Shown here one piece after another: positions 45,488 to 58,180 of a DNA stretch of 64,000 nt. Location: assembly GCF_051622035.1 (NCBI RefSeq), contig NC_135355.1:20786986-20850985 (forward strand), in the 5' to 3' direction. Origin of the DNA: Arctopsyche grandis (Eukaryota; Arthropoda; Insecta; Trichoptera; Hydropsychidae). Made by a program: the position numbers and the translations under genes. Numbering within the stretch: the first letter of the stretch is position 1; every line of letters begins with the position of its first letter. The notes under the pieces are model-generated. The model was not told the origin of the DNA and did not search any database. It saw only the letters and a list, made by a program, of their open reading frames with translations.

Positions 45488-48400
45488 TTAATATGGACCT
45501 TCGCTGCCTCCGGAAGATGGGGGTCCGTATTCGTTGCTCGGAGGTGGTCCGTATTCGGGTGCTGGAGCTGCTGCTGCGGGATACCCTTCTTGTTTCTGTA
45601 AATTATTGATTTGATTAAATTCATTTGATTATACGTCGATATGAAAATTTTATATTTGAATTTAGTTTTAATTACTTGAGTTTTGTATCTGATGAAGTAG
45701 ACTTCAGGTTTGGACGGTTGAGTCGGCGCTTGAGTTGGGATGACAATGTCGGGTTGTTCTTCTGGTTTCTTAACCAGGACGTATATGAGAGTCTTCTGCT
45801 CATCCTGAGGCTGCACAGGAATAATAGGAGCAGTGGGAGTAGGAGCCGTTGGCGCCTTGATGAATACTATTTTGTAGTGTTTTTGAGGAGCAGGCACAGA
45901 GATTTGTTTCCTATAATGCAAACCACAAATTAAATATTGACAGAGAAATTTTCAAAAAGAGAGTAGTGAAAGTATTTCGTATGTGCGAGATTCGTGCTCT
46001 ACCATTTATCACTATACTGATTCGCGTCACATATCTGAATTAAAAGTTCCTTAGCATTGTATTCGAAACAAATTTGTAAATTTGGAAAATTTCGCATTTT
46101 ACTATCAAATAATGCTATCGAATAATGTTTAGAATGTGATTTAATGACTGAGTAAGATCACGGATGTATGTAACATCCTCAAAGTTTAACCGTTACGTAA
46201 TAACTTAGTCGTATGCGTGGTTAAATGTGCGGAAAGCGAAATTACATAAAATGAATGCATAAAAATGCACAGGCACACGTACACACAAGTTTTTACGGAA
46301 AAAGAGTGTAAAGAAAATTATACGTTTGTATTCATTTGAATGGTAAGCACTTTCCCGCCGCGGTTGTGAATTAACGACCTCAACGGCCTTAATTCGCATC
46401 TTGCTTTCCTGTTGTTGCGCTAACAATCAGTCCCTTGACAAGAATAAATTAATTGTGGCACCTTCTTTTCCATAGAAGAGGCAGACCTCAGAGGACGACG
46501 AGCGAAAGTCACGCTCGCGCGTTTCGTAACGTCCAACAAGACGCCTGAATATAAAGCGAATCCTACCGTTGTGTCATCAGGATTTTTCAAAAGCATGTCC
46601 TACTTGAGTGCATGTGAAAACAATTCCAATTTCATCATTACATTACACAATGCCAATCGAATATTGGTGAATGGCTTACCTGGGAGCGTGGTATTCTGGT
46701 TCTGGTGGTGGCACATGAACGTATACGTGTTTGTGGATTACTGGGGCTTGTGCTGGTGGTCCATAGACTGGTGCTGGTGGTCCATATCGTGTTGGTGGTT
46801 CAGGCCTCGCTGTCACCACTGCTACAAATGCAGCAAATACTACCTGCAATTGCCAATTATGTATTTGTAATAACAAAGTTTTTTGTCATCTGATATCCTC
46901 AAGTTAAAGTAAGTATCGCCAGTTCACAAAAAAATCAGCTATCCAGAGTCAAGGCTGCTTAGACCTCAATGATATTTGAACTATTATATGTAGAGATTAA
47001 ATATATCAAGGTTACATTTACATATATTCGTATAGATATGTAGATGTCAGTGAAGATATTTACAGGACTTTTAGATAAGTTATAAATACAAATCACCTGC
47101 AATCAAACCATATATATAATAGAAACATCATCGACGTTTTGACCCTACTACATGATTTAGTATAAAAAAAGTTTGTGAGATAGATGTAAGGTTTTCATTA
47201 AGCTATAGAATACTTATATACTAACGAAAGTACATATTGTATTTAAAAAGTTCCATTGATCAGGTTTTAAATGTATAGGAAACAAATGCGTGTACATTAA
47301 AGATATTTTTGTGTCAATCGTAAATATCTTATGTGTATGTATTGAGTGCTCACGTATAGATACTTTTTTCGAGGAAAGAAAATCCTTCTTCACTAATGCA
47401 TATCATAAGATACAAAAAATAGTTACAATAGTAAATATTGCGTGAAGTGCAAGTAAAAGTTTTTATTATCTATGATTTAGTATTGTTTGTTTACATTTGC
47501 AACGGGTTGTTTGACCTCTCATATACTTGCATAAATCAACAACAATAGAAGATGCATTAATTATTCGCGAAAGTGGTTGTCGTTGTTGCAGTTTCACAGC
47601 CGAGATGAAAACTATTCAACTACTCATTATTTTCACTAGGAAAAGTTCGACGTCATTCCATCCAAAGGCCCAGTTGCTTCTGCATAATTGCAAGTTGTAA
47701 TATCAATTCAATTACATACATACATACATATTATGAAATAGTGCACACTTCCCATGTACGTAAGTATGCACTTGCACAACTGTAAGCTTTTCGCAGGCAC
47801 GCAGATTCGCCAATCAAATTTCGTCTAGCGTAATAATACACGAAGAAAAGAAGCACTTTTCAGAGTTGCGCAATTGAGACCAATCATTTTATATCATTAA
47901 AATCAAATCGAGATCACCGTTGAAAAGGTCGACTGGCGCAACTTTATTTATTAATAATATACATAGTTTATATGAAATATACTATTATCACTTTAACCTT
48001 TTCTAAATATAATATTCTTACAATTGCATTCATATGTACATATGTATACCTACATATATTCTGCAGCATAATTTAATCAGTGAATATTTAGTGGAGAAGT
48101 TTCAAGTATTCTTACATTTTTAAAGTCGGTCCTTTATTGAATATAAAAAAGTTTCACAATGAAACAAATGTTTATATCAGTGCCGTGTCGTGACTTTTAA
48201 AGCAGGGGACTAGATATGGACAAAAAATATGTTTTTAATTTTTTAATTATAATGGTCTGTCTAGTAGTGATGAGTATAATTTTTCAGTTTTGTGCTAACA
48301 GAAATATCCTTAGTAGCCTACCTTCTTTTATAACATCTCTTTAGACTTCAAAACTTAATCTTCTGAATGATTATTCGAACAATTGATCGATAATGCAACA

Positions 48401-51400
48401 TTCCAAGGCCTAGTTATTTGCTTCCACGCGCTGATTTATTCTGAGGGAATCGTTTCACGAGCTCTTGCCATGTTTTTACTCAAAAAGTTCTGTGTAAATA
48501 TATCATTTTAACAAAAATATAGTTCAGAATGATTTTTGATAGACATAAATCAGAATATTTTTTGTGAAAATTCCATGCTTGAAGAGAAAAATATATTAAA
48601 AAAAATATATATTACCTCAGGTAGAGCCGATTCCGGAATGGAATTGAAATGGAATCGAAAAATCGATTTGAGTAGATTGTAATAATTTTTTGATATTTTT
48701 AAATTTTAGGCCAAAGACTTTAGGGAACTATGTAGCCTAATCTCTCTAGTACAATGACGGCACGCCACTCATTTCAAGCATGCCGTTTACTCGATTATAA
48801 TGTATACATAAATCGATGGTTAAGTTAGTAGAAGGTTTTGTTTATGGTTAAATATGGTCGTATAGAGCAGAAAGTCCTGCTATTATAAAATATTATTATT
48901 ATAGAAGTATAAACAGTTATTTGATAAGATTTCGACCAATTTTCTAGGTACTGATGTAATTATGTTAATATCCTTTCTCTGCACATTACACATACAATAA
49001 AAATTATGTTTGGTATATAAAGCTTTAATCTAGAAAATGGTTGAATCAATTTTGATGCAATTGCTATGTGTTTATTATTAAAATACGATTTCAAAAGAGT
49101 GAAGAGGAAGGGCTAAATGACAAAACGTGGCAGGTAGCATTTTGTGATATACATAAATGTATATCACAGTCCAAGTGTTTACTCCGGTTCATTCATAAAT
49201 ATACTATTTTGTTCATTCACGAACTATTGGTTTTAGTTTGTGTTAATAGTCAAAAGATATCATCAAATAGATTATACCAGGCGTCGCATGAAACTTTTAG
49301 CTGTCAAAACCTTTGAGATGTCAAAACGCCGGGTATTTAAAAGGGAAATACTATGGAAACCACATTACAAAGTTCCTATTATTCCAGCTTTCGATTATAT
49401 TAATTGACAAATCGATTTGTACATATTTCACAATGTACTAGTATAAGAAATCATCTAAGAATTTGATAATTCGAGGGATAATTAAGTCGAAATGGTGCTA
49501 CTTTTGCAGCTCGTACCTTTGTTAATATATAATAATATATATTTACATATGTATACGCAGTTAATGTGAACATATGTATGTGTTGGTATGTGCATTATAA
49601 TAAGCGTTTATATTGAGAGTGAATGTGGGAAAAGAAGAATAAACGATCTGAATCGTAAAGCGTGGCTTTGTTCCGCTCTGATCCAGCGGTTTTTCTTGGC
49701 CGAAAAAGAAACCAGAGAAAATGACGGATAAGACAATGGTGAAGATTTCCACACGTTGGCGTGATTTCGGATGAATGCTAATTTTTTTCAACGTGACGTT
49801 TTTCCAAACGATTACAATCGCAGCGAGAATAATACTCTGCGTCGTTGAAGACAGAAGTGTCATTTGGTTTTCGGGTTCCATTTCGAACCGTGACATCCTC
49901 ATGACTTCCAGCACAATTCTCGGCAAATTCATAATGCATTTTCATGTTCTGTTTGACAGCTCTTTTGTTAACGTGTCCTTATTGTGTCTCCACATGATGT
50001 AATAATAATGTCTTTGTAAAATATTCATATTTTTTTTCGGAAGCATTTATATCGCTTACGACATAATGCATTTCCATTTTCCGGAAGTGAACGATTATAT
50101 ATGATCATTATTACTAGTCACCGGAGCCTGAGGGGGCCGTGTATTTTTCAAAGGTTGTAAATGCATTGTTAAAGGTTTGCCGAACAATGGATAGCACTGT
50201 GACTATCCTACCTCTAATTATTACACTATTTCATTTATATTTACACGCATAGTGGCTAAGAAGGCATAACTTCCGTTTTTAAAAATCTCACGTCTCTCAA
50301 ATCAATAAAACTATCTACATACTATTTAACGAAAAGAAAAATATAGTCCATTTACTACTTTCAGAGTTTCATAAAGTTTTTCAAAAAGCAATCTTTAAAT
50401 TATTTTACTAATCAGAAAATAGTAACATTTCATTATAATTCACACAGTATGCACACATATACATATGTATATCTATATGCAAATATATAAATTCTGAATG
50501 AATTTTATATAACTAGCTGGTTGACGGATATTTGATCTAACGTACATTCGGCTGGTGGACATTGGGCCAATGGACATTTGGCAGAATGAAATTTTCAGTT
50601 GTTAAAATATCTAAATAATGTATCTGTTTTCAGTGAGTTTTGAGTTTTTCGATACACAATCGGCCAAATGTCCGCTTGGCCCATGTCCGTTCGGCCAAAT
50701 GTCCGTTCGGCCAAAAGCTCGTCAGCCTAATGTTCGTTCGGCCAAGTGTACGTTGGTCTAACGTCCATTCGAACTAGCCGGCATTGCTCGGAGCTAATTA
50801 GTAGACTGCGGATAGAGAGCGGCGTTGCTCGGAGCTAATTAGTAGACTGCGCCTTTTTCCAGGAATCGGGGTGGTTTGGCTCTATTTATAAATATAACGT
50901 GCAAAAACAAAAGGTTCGGCAAACCTTTAACAAAGCATTTACAACAATTGAACAATGAACGGTGCGCTTGGGGTCCGCTCACTACTAATTAGGTTGATGA
51001 AAATTTGAAGAAAACTAAAGTGTAAGTTATGATACTATGAAGTAGAAATATATATAAAAAACTTAGTGTTTCTATTATATATTTAAAACTATAGATTTGT
51101 ATACATATGTGCATATAGAGATATGGAGATATATGAACATACATACATACATATGTTTACGGGCTTTTGCCTGTTAAAATAAATTCCAATAAAAATTCCG
51201 TAATATACTCACATACATACATAAAAAATCAGTCGACCGTAAGTACTACTTTTATTATTGTTTACATGAAATATTGACAAATATACACGACAGTGTATTT
51301 TAGAATACAGTGCAAACATTTGCATGAAATTTGTATAAAAAATTGGGATGTCGGCTATTTGTTTGTGCCAATTTACTGTTTCCGATCGATTATGACAATT

Positions 51401-54400
51401 ATTACATAGTGAGATAATTAAAATGACTAATTAAATAAATAAGTACAAAAATACACCGACCAGCACAACACGGCTCTGATAGCTCTCGTGCAGAATCGTC
51501 TTCAGGAAGTAAACTTATTACCATTATCATATTTTGTTTCACTTTCGCCACGGGACAAATTAAATTGTCACGAACTGCGTGAGTTTTGCTGCGTTTCTAG
51601 AATATACATACATAAATACATATGTATGTACATACATACACTGCACAGTATCATCCGGTCAAGTATAATTACGTGGTTTCCAAATACAATATGGTATATT
51701 TACATACATACAACGTTCATCCCGAGTCAATTAAATCACAAAAATGTCTAATGTCGGCTAAATTTTCAAAATAATCAGTCTGAAAAAATGTGCATATATA
51801 TGTATGTATATACATTAAGATGCAAAGATTGACGTCATTGACTTTATTCGAATATACGTTGCTAAAACCGACATTTAAATTTTGATACTAGTGTTTTTAC
51901 CCGGCTATGCTCCATATTTGTAATATAAGCCGCTTAAACATGATTAATCTAATAGTAAAACATTCATATGTTTTTTTATTAAATTTATTTGAATCGAAAA
52001 AAAATATATATTCAACGATCGTCATCGAAACTTCGATTTGTTTTCAATGCTACTAACAAACCTTACATAGTTACAAAGTCTCTTTCGAATTATATTAGAT
52101 GTACATATGTATACACATCTATTGTGATTGTTTGAAAATGTTCTAATCTAGAAAATAATTATAATATTCAACTATGGTTCTTTAAGTCGGATTATCTTGA
52201 GATATTTCATTTCTTCATTTAAATATTATACCTATTTATACCTACATATGTATATAGATAACAAATTTAATATATAACTGGATGTTAATAAGTGCAACAT
52301 TCATATCCAAAACAAAAATCCTGTGTCCGTATCCGTAGTATAGTAGATACATATACATATATATATATAGAAATTTGAAGAAAATAGTGCACATAAAATT
52401 GATCTACATGTATAATTTGCACTTTTCTTTCATTTACTTTGTTTTTTTTTTATAATATAATATATGTATGTATGTACTTACATACATAAATTATAATAGC
52501 ATGCAAAAAATATGCGAATTAAAGTGTACTGTTGATAAAAAATCGATTTCTCCTTAATCCCCCGTGGTAATGAAAGTGAGTCGAAGAATGAAATCAGCGA
52601 AACCGGATACGGAAACTACTCCCTGATGGTACAGTAATTAAACTAGATTTTTTCAATCAAACGAAATAAACAACACTGCGGTTGTGTGTTGTATTACAAT
52701 TTTGCTTATATAATTTTTTAAATAATGGCAAGTAATTTTAACGATGCATTCTTATTTTAACTGGTTTAACCATTCGCAATTAAGTTGAATCTTAATTGAA
52801 TTTTAACTACAATACCTATTCAATGAAATGAAAGTGATCTTGGATATCAGTATGTATGTTCAGTATATACAATTTTTTAATATGAAATTGAACTAATAAT
52901 CAATATTATATTTATATTGATTGAAATTCCTATTGTAAATCTAACGAAATGAACTTGATCTTGGTTTTAATTTCATTAACGTGGCATTATTATTGTTTGA
53001 TAAGAATTAAAACCCGTTTAGACGAGTTTTTTTTTTTACCAAATAAGTAAGCATGTTTACATATGTTACAGTGAAAGTATATTTCAAGTGAAAATATATT
53101 TTCACTACTGAAAATATATTTTCACCAATTAAAGCAGTGAACATATATCAAACAATGAATTTACATCGTTTAACTCTATAAATTTAACCCTAACAACCCA
53201 ATCTTAAATGAATAGGGCCAACCCTTACTTAACCTAACCTATCCTAGCCCTTAAATAATACCAACCCTAACAATCCAATCTTAAATGAATAAAACCAACC
53301 CTGAAAATGTTACTGGTTATGATTTTACTGAAACGTCATTGAAAATTTATTTAATATAATTTCACTGTGACACATACATGAATAAACGATATATTCACTC
53401 GATTCATATTATATTAAATATATACAAGTTTGCATTATAATTTCAAAATTCAAAAGAAATGGTCGTTGAAGCAATTGTGTATCTTCGCAATATCATAAGT
53501 GATTGTCAAAATTTTTGTTTTTGGTTTTGGATTGCGCAATTGTCGCGTAATGTGTTTGAAGCACATGTAATACATATATTATACAAACATAGATATTGAA
53601 AGTAAAAGTAATTCATAGTACGTGGTCATTTGGCTCTTCTTGGGTTGCGACACGAGCTAAAGAGACTAAAAGAAATTACACAACATCAGACAACCTTCCT
53701 GACTAATCCATTTCTCGGAAGTTTCTTTTCATTCGAAGGTCGTTTCGCTCCGTTTGCACACGCTGACCATCATCCATCCATCCATCCAACTACGTAAGAA
53801 TCCATTAAGAAGTGCTTTCTTCTGTAGTTCGAAAACTTTCCCGTCAATCCGTCAAGTCGACCGCTTACAAAAACCTTATCATCTTCGTGTTGATTCCGTT
53901 TCGAGTTTGGTTTCGTCACAATACAATTGCTCTCGCTTAAGTAGCAATTTTAGCAAGTGGACTTGTTCATTGCATTACCCGGTGAATGTTGAAAGGTGAT
54001 GGATACATGATGGAATTTATTAGCCATATTTTTTCGTAGATACCATATAAATATGAATCTGAGTTTATTAGAGTTTACTACGTACAATAATTTTTCAAAT
54101 TTAGATAATGCTTTTTGAAATAGCAAACTGATCAAATTGAAATATAATTTTCATTTTATAAGACTTTGTAAGACAATTCTATATTTATTATATGTATGTA
54201 TAGATATGCGTGTTCTTTAGAGTGGTCAAACTGAGGCGATTTTTTTAAATACTTTTTTTTGGTTTTTCAAAAAGTCTCTTTGTCTATTTTTTTCTATTAG
54301 GCTTATAAAATATGTAAAATTATATCTCTACCCTAAATGGGTGAATTTTCAGCAAAATCATTTTTCTTTTAATTTGCATGAATTAATTTAATTTGAGTCA

Positions 54401-56373
54401 TTTAGACGTATTTAGAAGTCGAACTATTAATAAAAATTTTAATCACATTTTAAGTTTCAATTAAATAAAATAAAATTAAATTAGCCCTCTAAATGATAAG
54501 TGTGTCTTTTTAAAATAAATTATTTCAATCGATGAAAATGAAACAGAACAAGGCTATAATAAAATGTACATTATTAAGGTTTAAGGATGGAAAGTATTTA
54601 AATGATTAAATTGTTAAATTAATTTAAATGCAATGATAACTCGTAAATAATTTTGAATTGCTGTATACATACAAATGAATCATTCGACATATGTACAGTA
54701 CAAATATGAGGGAAATTCGCAAACTAATATGCATTCGGGTCGAATGACGATATCGATGATTACGAAAAACATCCTGAAATCGCCAAAAATATGAAAAAAA
54801 CTTCATATTATCATCGAGACGATAACGAGCGCAAAAAACAATCTTACAACCATATCAGGTGAGAGTAATGCGATGCGTGGAAAATTCGGCCTTAACCTCG
54901 ACGAGCCCAAATATAGCTCACGCACCACTTTTACCATCACGATGGTGAAAAGAAATTGAGAGTGCCATGTTTTTTTTTTTTTTTAATAATTTTTTGCCGC
55001 TGTTGTTCTACTGTGAGTTAAACTGGTTTTAAACATCAATCTGCAATTCAAGTCTAAAAAAATACTATCATTATTCATCGGTCAATTTATAAATTACTTG
55101 TAAATATGAGTATCTAATATATGAAGTAAATATGAGTATCTAATATATGAAGTAAATATGAGTATCTAATATATGAAGTAAATATGAGTATCTAATATAT
55201 CAAGGTTTCCATAGTAATACATAAATACTAATAGCCACGATATATGATATATGTATGTATATGTACATATACTAATGATATCAAAACGTTTCACTTTTTT
55301 TACGAAGCGTCATTATGACGATTTTTTCCTCACGTCTTTCAAATTGTTATCATTTTGGTTTAAATTGTTCTTAGGTGTTTAAATTTGGTTTAAATTGTTC
55401 TCATACATACATACATATGTAAATATGTACGTATGTGATCGACTTTCTAAATTGTGTTTCGGCCGGCCAATCTATAAATTAACCCTTTTTGTATATCTAC
55501 GTTTCAAATTTGTCAATTAACTTTAAGCGGTTTTAATTTGTCTGCAGTGTTTTTCTTTTTGTTTTTGCGTGCCAAATTTTCATTTAAAAAGTTACAACAA
55601 GTACACAATTACGTTTCGAATGCGAAATGTAGTATATAAATAAACATGAATCCTCAATTCGGTTGACAATATATGTATGTAATTGATGCTCTCATTCATT
55701 GCGAATACTCGATGAGTATATTCGAATAAATTGTTACTTTTTTCGCAATAGAAATAACCACAATTCAATGTTTTACAATGAAGTAATTATTTAAGATAAA
55801 ATATGGTTAATAGTAAAAAGGCTAATAAAAATACCCTTTTAAAATGTATGATTTTTAGTTGGAAAATTTTTCTCCATAATATATTCATATTCAAATTATA
55901 TCAATATGATAAAATCAAAATGAGTAGTAAAAGCAAACAATTCCAATCAATGAATCGAAATCAAAAAGGACAAAGGTTTTACAATTATTTAAATATTTTG
56001 TATTTGTTTTAAAATAATGTTCTCTTGTTAATAAAAAATCGATGATAAAAAAAAATCAAAAAATAGTATTATGATTTGTTAATTTGTTTCCATCTAAATT
56101 TAAGCTTTGAATAATTCACATAACAATTAATATTTTATTTCAAGTTATTAATAGATATTTAAATTGATTATAATTTATTTTAAATATGATCACATTAAGT
56201 GTCGGTCACTCTACTTTAATCTCAGCCGAAAGTTCTTACGAAGTTAAAGTATTTCATTTAAATTTTACAGTACTTAGTCAATATAACGAAGCGAATTTCA
56301 AACCCCTTCTTATTCGATAGTTCATCCCCCAAACAAATTAAACTGGTGAAGGACTTACCAGTGAGAAATGCAT
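45488..56373 (-). CDS. Tweedle cuticular protein (4 coding exons, 9.5-kb first intron)
   Basis: Structural protein of the insect cuticle, secreted by epidermis; the Tweedle (DUF243) domain is thought to interact with chitin. Exons on the minus strand: 56373-56359, 46843-46680, 45910-45676, 45595-45488; 173 aa. The N-terminus MHFSL (exon 1) joins [12 protein letters not shown] (exon 2) in phase 0, giving a classic 17-residue signal peptide cut before RPEPP. Domain blocks in order: [45 protein letters not shown] and [12 protein letters not shown]. The ends are rich in Tyr-Gly-Pro-Pro, with YGPP repeats. The last three exons are certain; the remote first exon is inferred from phase, the signal-peptide fit, the donor GTAAGT and an attached core promoter. 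Tweedle genes often occur in clusters, but no second one is visible. Confidence 0.85.
49561..49932 (-). CDS. Unassigned open frame, 123 codons, doubtful
   Basis: Starts [17 protein letters not shown] and has two hydrophobic stretches ([27 protein letters not shown]). Base composition over 49640-49940 is more balanced than the flanks, which is why I list it. The last 20 codons run through a simple TATGTATG-like region. No family recognised, and no splice structure is needed or seen. It could be a small membrane protein, a decayed transposon or chance. Confidence 0.2.
   Translation of the reverse strand: MNLPRIVLEVMRMSRFEMEPENQMTLLSSTTQSIILAAIVIVWKNVTLKKISIHPKSRQRVEIFTIVLSVIFSGFFFGQEKPLDQSGTKPRFTIQIVYSSFPTFTLNINAYYNAHTNTYICSH
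50135..50215 (+). mobile_element. Family D MITE, half copy
   Basis: GTTGTAAATGCATTGTTAAAGGTTTGCCGAAC followed by the terminal GACTATCCTACCTCTAATTA, as in 39340-39470 but lacking most of one arm. Confidence 0.65.
50522..50770. mobile_element. Palindromic element with GGCCAAATGTCC minisatellite arms
   Basis: The left arm (GATCTAACGTACATTCGGCTG..., GGCCAATGGACATTTGGC) is the reverse complement of the right arm (GGCCAAATGTCC..., GTACGTTGGTCTAACGTCC). The right arm holds about seven diverged copies of a 15-bp unit TCGGCCAAATGTCCGT. The middle is AT-rich. No coding capacity. Confidence 0.75.
50781..50851 (+). repeat. 30-bp direct repeat, two units 41 bp apart
   Basis: GC.TTGCTCGGAGCTAATTAGTAGACTGCG occurs at 50781-50810 and 50822-50851, separated by GATAGAGAGCG. 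It lies between two MITEs. Confidence 0.9.
50849..50990 (-). mobile_element. Family D MITE / Tc1-end copy
   Basis: CCAGGAATCGGGGTGGTTTG and AAAGGTTCGGCAAACCTTTAAC, then AAAGCATTTACAACAATTGAACAATGAACG and GGGTCCGCTC; it combines the outer part of 39805-39990 with the palindrome of 39326-39460. This copy links the two. Confidence 0.7.
51888..52099 (-). mobile_element. Non-autonomous Helitron, copy 5 (short form)
   Basis: Minus strand: A|TCTAATATAATTCGAAAGAG at 52099, 3' hairpin region GGAGCATAGCCGGGT, nine bases, CTAG at 51891-51888, then T. Hairpin partly mutated. 212 bp, no GC-rich interior. Confidence 0.8.
53170..53310. repeat. CCTAA-rich patch with a 20-bp duplication
   Basis: Contains TTAACCTAACCTATCC, reminiscent of the insect telomere repeat TTAGG, but only two perfect units. 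CCAATCTTAAATGAATA occurs twice (about 53197 and 53275). Confidence 0.5.
55101..55202 (+). repeat. 26-bp tandem repeat, ~3.9 units
   Basis: Unit TAAATATGAGTATCTAATATATGAAG at 55101, 55127, 55153 and 55179; units are identical until the last breaks at ATATATCAAGG. Confidence 0.97.
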
Positions 56374-56461
56374 CACGTCTGCGTGTACAAAAAAATTCGA
56401 GGGTGGGTGGATTGGATGATGATGGTGATGGGGCACGATGAAGCACTCACTGGCACCGACT
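56359..56461 (-). other. Proposed first exon of the Tweedle gene (5' UTR plus 5 codons)
   Basis: Transcription would start at the Inr near 56461 (TCAGT), run through an 88-base leader containing a CATCATCATC run and reach ATG CAT TTC TCA CTG at 56373-56359, then GTAAGTCC. A first coding exon of a few codons before a phase-0 intron is typical of cuticle protein genes. The nearest downstream phase-0 acceptor with a matching signal-peptide remainder is the Tweedle exon at 46843. Confidence 0.6.
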
Positions 56462-56495
56462 GATGGTACTCCTCGGAAGAAGACCGCTTTATATA
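56461..56495 (-). promoter_or_regulatory. TATA box and initiator of the Tweedle gene
   Basis: On the minus strand TATATAAA (56495-56488) lies about 30 bases upstream of CATCAGTCGG, an arthropod TCAGT initiator with start A near 56461. Spacing and order fit a strong, developmentally regulated insect core promoter. Confidence 0.65.
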
Positions 56496-57189
56496 GGCGA
56501 CGATGGCACCAGCTCCTACCACCGTCACTCATCGCCATTCCATACGCATGCCATACAATTCATGAATATGTGCGATGATAATTATTATTGTTATTATTTG
56601 GCGGTGAGTTTTGGGAAAGAGTCGATCTTGGGAACCCTCGAGATCCGAGCTCGAGACTAATCGGTGTCCTCTAAGAACGACCGTAGCGAAAACAACCGTC
56701 AATGAGGCACTTCGAGATGATTTTTAATTCGATTCACAAAAGAAAAATGCTCGTAGAGACGCGCGATGGTATGATATATTATATGCATATTTTATTTTCG
56801 GGATCATTTATTACTGATCGATTTTTTAATTATATTTAATCATTTAGTAAAATAGAATTTAAGAATCTAGTTCTATATAGTTTGGCGGAGTTGTTCCATA
56901 TGAATCGATATGTATGATGGGATGATAACTGGACAAAAATCGCAATTTTTTTTATCAAAACATTTTTATATACTGACGTAATTTTAAGTTACAAATATCA
57001 AAAAAATTCTCACCTGTTGATTCCATGATGAAATAGTACATACACATTAAGTTTGAATTATGTAGAAAAAATAATGATATGTACATATTTATTATGTAGA
57101 AAAAATAATGATGGTTTTTCTTAAATAATAATCTTTCGTTATTGATAAAAGATTTGATTAAATTAAAGCCTCTCATAATTGTTTGAACT
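56496..57189. other. Upstream flank of the proposed Tweedle promoter
   Basis: No gene seen. About 56500-56720 is less AT-rich and could hold regulatory sites. The rest is AT-rich, with a small duplication of TTATGTAGAAAAAATAATGA near 57058 and 57093. Confidence 0.4.
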
Positions 57190-58044
57190 TGTACTATTTT
57201 TCAATAGTTATAGTAGACCTGATGGCATTTCATTAGACGATAAAATAATAGAAGTCGTTAGTATTTATTATTTAGGGCAAATAATAGACATGTCCGGTAA
57301 TAAAAATAAATAAAGGGACGTGTGAAATTAGAAATGGAATGCATTTGGGAAAATGAACGGTTTTTTTAAAACAAAACTGCCACTTTGTTTGAAAAAAATA
57401 TCTTCGATCTATGTGTTTTACGAGTACCAGTGATGACATATGGATGTAAAACTTAGATATTGAACACCAATATGCTACACAAATTCTAATGCATAAAGTT
57501 AAATATTATGTATGGAACGCTGTATGCTCCGCATAATGAGAAGAGATAGGAAACACAATTTGTGGGTGAGAAGTATGACAAGTTACATACATATATATGT
57601 ACATATGTAGTGAAGAGATTGAAATGGCAATAGGCGAGTCACTGAAATGTCAATAAGTGCTGGAATGGTACCTGAGTAAATGTAAAAGGGTTAAAGGAAG
57701 GCCGAACGTAAGATAGTTGGTCAAAAAAAAAAAAAAAATAGAATGTGAGATGGATGAGAGCTACGCAAAACAGAATGAAATGGTTATGGATAGACATTCA
57801 TCCACCATTGGATAGTGCATAGTTGATGGCTGTAAACGACGATTATGATACTTCTACCTACACATATTTCTTTAGATAGTTCTTTATAGTTAAAGACCCT
57901 CATAGGTCTGGAAAATTGTGAAAAAATGCTTTAAAAAGGTATATGAGACATGCGTGCATATCTTCAGAAAATTTTAAATTAAGTTCGTTTAAATTAAGTT
58001 CGGTTCTTACATATGTACATAGTATCGTTGCTTATCAGGTAAAG

Positions 58045-58045
<1 letters not shown>
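57190..58045 (+). mobile_element. RTE-type LINE 3' fragment, degenerate
   Basis: Inverted partner of 5590-6490. Decayed frame pieces: [44 protein letters not shown]. It ends GCTTATCAGGTAAAGAAATAT and runs directly into an (AT)n array, as if the array grew from the element's 3' tail. Confidence 0.8.

Positions 58046-58046
<1 letters not shown>

Positions 58047-58103
<57 letters not shown>
58047..58103. repeat. (AT)n microsatellite at an RTE 3' end
   Basis: 57 bp of alternating AT between the RTE fragment and the SINE head. Confidence 0.97.
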
Positions 58104-58104
<1 letters not shown>

Positions 58105-58180
58105 CCAGCAGTTTGGCTTAGTGGTAGCGTATATATTTAGCACCACTGAGGTCAAAGGTTCGAGTCCTCGCCACTGCTGG
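58105..58180 (+). other. tRNA-like head of the SINE (resembles tRNA-Ala AGC)
   Basis: Acceptor-like stem AGCAGT/ACTGCT, D-arm TGGCTTAGTGGTAGC, a loop reading TTAGCAC and a T-arm GAGGT..GGTTCGAGTCC. The anticodon stem does not pair well (TATAT against CACTG), so this is not a functional tRNA gene. AGC in the loop suggests an alanine tRNA ancestor; that part is inference. Confidence 0.55.

Larger units (their letters stand above)
46844..56358. other. Proposed Tweedle intron 1: no other gene seen
   Basis: 9.5 kb, AT-rich. It holds one unassigned open frame (49561-49932), family D MITE pieces, a minisatellite-armed palindrome (50522-50770), a Helitron copy (51888-52099), a small CCTAA-rich patch (53170-53310) and a 26-bp tandem repeat (55101-55202). 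Confidence 0.5.

Noticed and set aside
45625-46870. Plus-strand frames at 45350-45601, 45625-45933 and 46571-46893
   Set aside because: Antisense shadows of the Tweedle exons.
53170-53310. Interstitial telomere array (TTAGG)n
   Set aside because: Only two contiguous perfect units; too weak to call telomeric.
58105-58180. Functional tRNA gene
   Set aside because: Anticodon stem unpaired and the unit continues into a SINE body and A-rich tail.
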